From Knoellia subterranea KCTC 19937 (lineage in GTDB: Bacteria > Actinomycetota > Actinomycetes > Actinomycetales > Dermatophilaceae), in the NCBI RefSeq assembly GCF_000768685.1, contig NZ_AVPK01000002.1, positions 186,001 to 250,000 of the forward strand: a stretch of DNA of 64,000 nt, given 5' to 3'. This document shows, piece by piece, positions 63,314 through 64,000 of the stretch (within the stretch, counting starts at the first letter, position 1; every line of letters starts with the position of its first letter). Under the pieces are notes generated by a model that did not search any database, was not told the origin of the DNA, and saw nothing but the letters and a program-made list of their open reading frames with translations. The translations under genes and the position numbers were made by a program.

Positions 63314-64000
63314 GTGTTGACCATCGCCTTTCCCGCCGCAGCGTTCGGCACCAACTGCTACGTCCTCGCCCAGGGGGAGGGGGAGGAGTGCGTCGTCGTC
63401 GACCCCGGCATCGGGATCGAGGAGACGCTGCGGGAGGTGCTCACCCAGCACCGGCTCAAGCCGTCGGCCGTGCTGCTCACTCACGGGCACATCGACCACG
63501 TCTATTCGGTGACGCCGGTCTGCGGAGGCGACACCGCGGCATACATTCATTCGGATGACCGCTATCGGCTCACCGACCCGCTCGGGTCCGCCAGCCCGGG
63601 GATCGTCGGGATGCTTGAGCAGCAGTTCGGGAGCAAGGCGACGTGGCGCGAACCCGAGACGGTCGTTGAGATCACGGACCGCCAGGCGCTCACGGTCGCG
63701 GGACTGGACCTCGAGGTTCTTCACGCGCCGGGCCACACCGAAGGTTCCGCGATGTTCGGAATCGGGCTGCTCCCCGAGGGCGTGCGTGCGCCCGAGGAAC
63801 TCGACCGGACGATGATCACGGGCGACGTCCTCTTCGCCGGATCGATCGGCCGCACCGACCTGCCCGGTGGCAGCCACGACGCGATGCAGCGCTCGTTGCG
63901 GGACGTCGTCCTCCCGCGCCCCGACTCCACCCTCGTGCTCCCCGGGCACGGCCCCGCGACCACGATGCGGCACGAACGGACCACCAACCCCTACCTGCAA
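63314..64000 (+). CDS. MBL-fold metallo-hydrolase, glyoxalase II-like (5' part)
   Basis: The visible 229 codons encode a metallo-beta-lactamase fold with the metal motif LTHGHIDH, the later HAPGHTEGS, GDVLFAGSIGRTD and LPGHGPATT. This is the arrangement of glyoxalase II-like hydrolases. The gene runs off the right edge. GTG 63314 lies 14 bases after TAGGGT (63300-63305). In related genomes hisS usually follows, which would be outside the window. Confidence 0.9.
   Translation, partial: MLTIAFPAAAFGTNCYVLAQGEGEECVVVDPGIGIEETLREVLTQHRLKPSAVLLTHGHIDHVYSVTPVCGGDTAAYIHSDDRYRLTDPLGSASPGIVGMLEQQFGSKATWREPETVVEITDRQALTVAGLDLEVLHAPGHTEGSAMFGIGLLPEGVRAPEELDRTMITGDVLFAGSIGRTDLPGGSHDAMQRSLRDVVLPRPDSTLVLPGHGPATTMRHERTTNPYLQ

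Noticed and set aside
1-64000. Prophage, insertion sequence or integrative element
   Set aside because: No transposase, integrase, attachment-site duplication or phage structural gene is visible; both tRNA loci are followed by ordinary terminators.

Overview
The window is very GC-rich. It has many GTG starts, compact operons joined by ATGA/GTGA overlaps, and frequent leaderless-looking genes with a TANNNT hexamer 12-15 bases before the start codon. It carries the classic actinobacterial blocks pgsA-patA-pimA, pdxT-yebC-ruvCAB-yajC-secDF-apt-relA and the mycobacterial-type fadE5/fadA2/fabG4/htdX cluster, but no mycolate genes. This points to a non-mycolate high-GC actinobacterium; I infer something close to Intrasporangiaceae, and no rRNA is present to settle it. 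I see no phage, insertion sequence, CRISPR array or rRNA.

Layout. 1-1.2 kb: 5' part of a secreted nuclease (-). 1.3-4.6 kb: LigD (polymerase-ligase) and an alpha/beta hydrolase. 4.7-7.3 kb: a probable cysteine-type leader peptide, a DAACS symporter and a flavin monooxygenase. 7.3-12 kb: RibD-like reductase, PPK2, AidB-like dehydrogenase and YihY, separated by long perfect inverted repeats. 12.1-12.4 kb: tRNA Gly-Cys-Val. 12.4-14.3 kb: a small set of dormancy-type genes (CBS-BON, FMN-binding, DoxX-like) with two DosR-like boxes. 14.4-17.2 kb: a DUF6328 membrane protein with an apparent frameshift, a thiolase lacking one catalytic Cys and an AMP ligase. 17.3-21.7 kb: kdpF and kdpA, then a kdpB broken after about 53 codons and abutting pabB-pabC. 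21.7-25.8 kb: tRNA-Val and a tmsB-tmsA-ferredoxin reductase operon (10-methyl branched fatty acids). 25.8-32.8 kb: TetR, fadE5 and a methyltransferase facing fadA2-fabG4-htdX, with a palindromic operator between. 32.8-36 kb: metalloprotease, S9 peptidase and an acetyltransferase. 36-44.4 kb: thrS, GNAT, a secreted protein, HIT, pgsA, patA, pimA, a LemA-like protein and pdxS. 44.5-50 kb: a minus-strand block GNAT-kynU-ydeP-fdhD lying between pdxS and pdxT. 50-64 kb: pdxT, yebC, ruvCAB, yajC-secD-secF, apt, relA, a repeat-rich gap, a DUF349 protein, a cyclophilin and the start of an MBL-fold hydrolase.

The most striking unexplained signal is a dispersed octamer, GTATGCCG/CGGCATAC. I counted 43 copies by eye on both strands, inside and between genes. 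Several sit in a longer GCGGACGGCATAC context, and two pairs form inverted repeats, one of them in a probable terminator. This resembles the architecture of DNA uptake sequences or a recombination/methylation motif, and I know of no description of it. Other points of interest are the DosR-like boxes, a duplicated ECF-type promoter module, the decapitated Kdp operon, the leader peptide, and 32-nt tandem repeats ending in a perfect palindrome.
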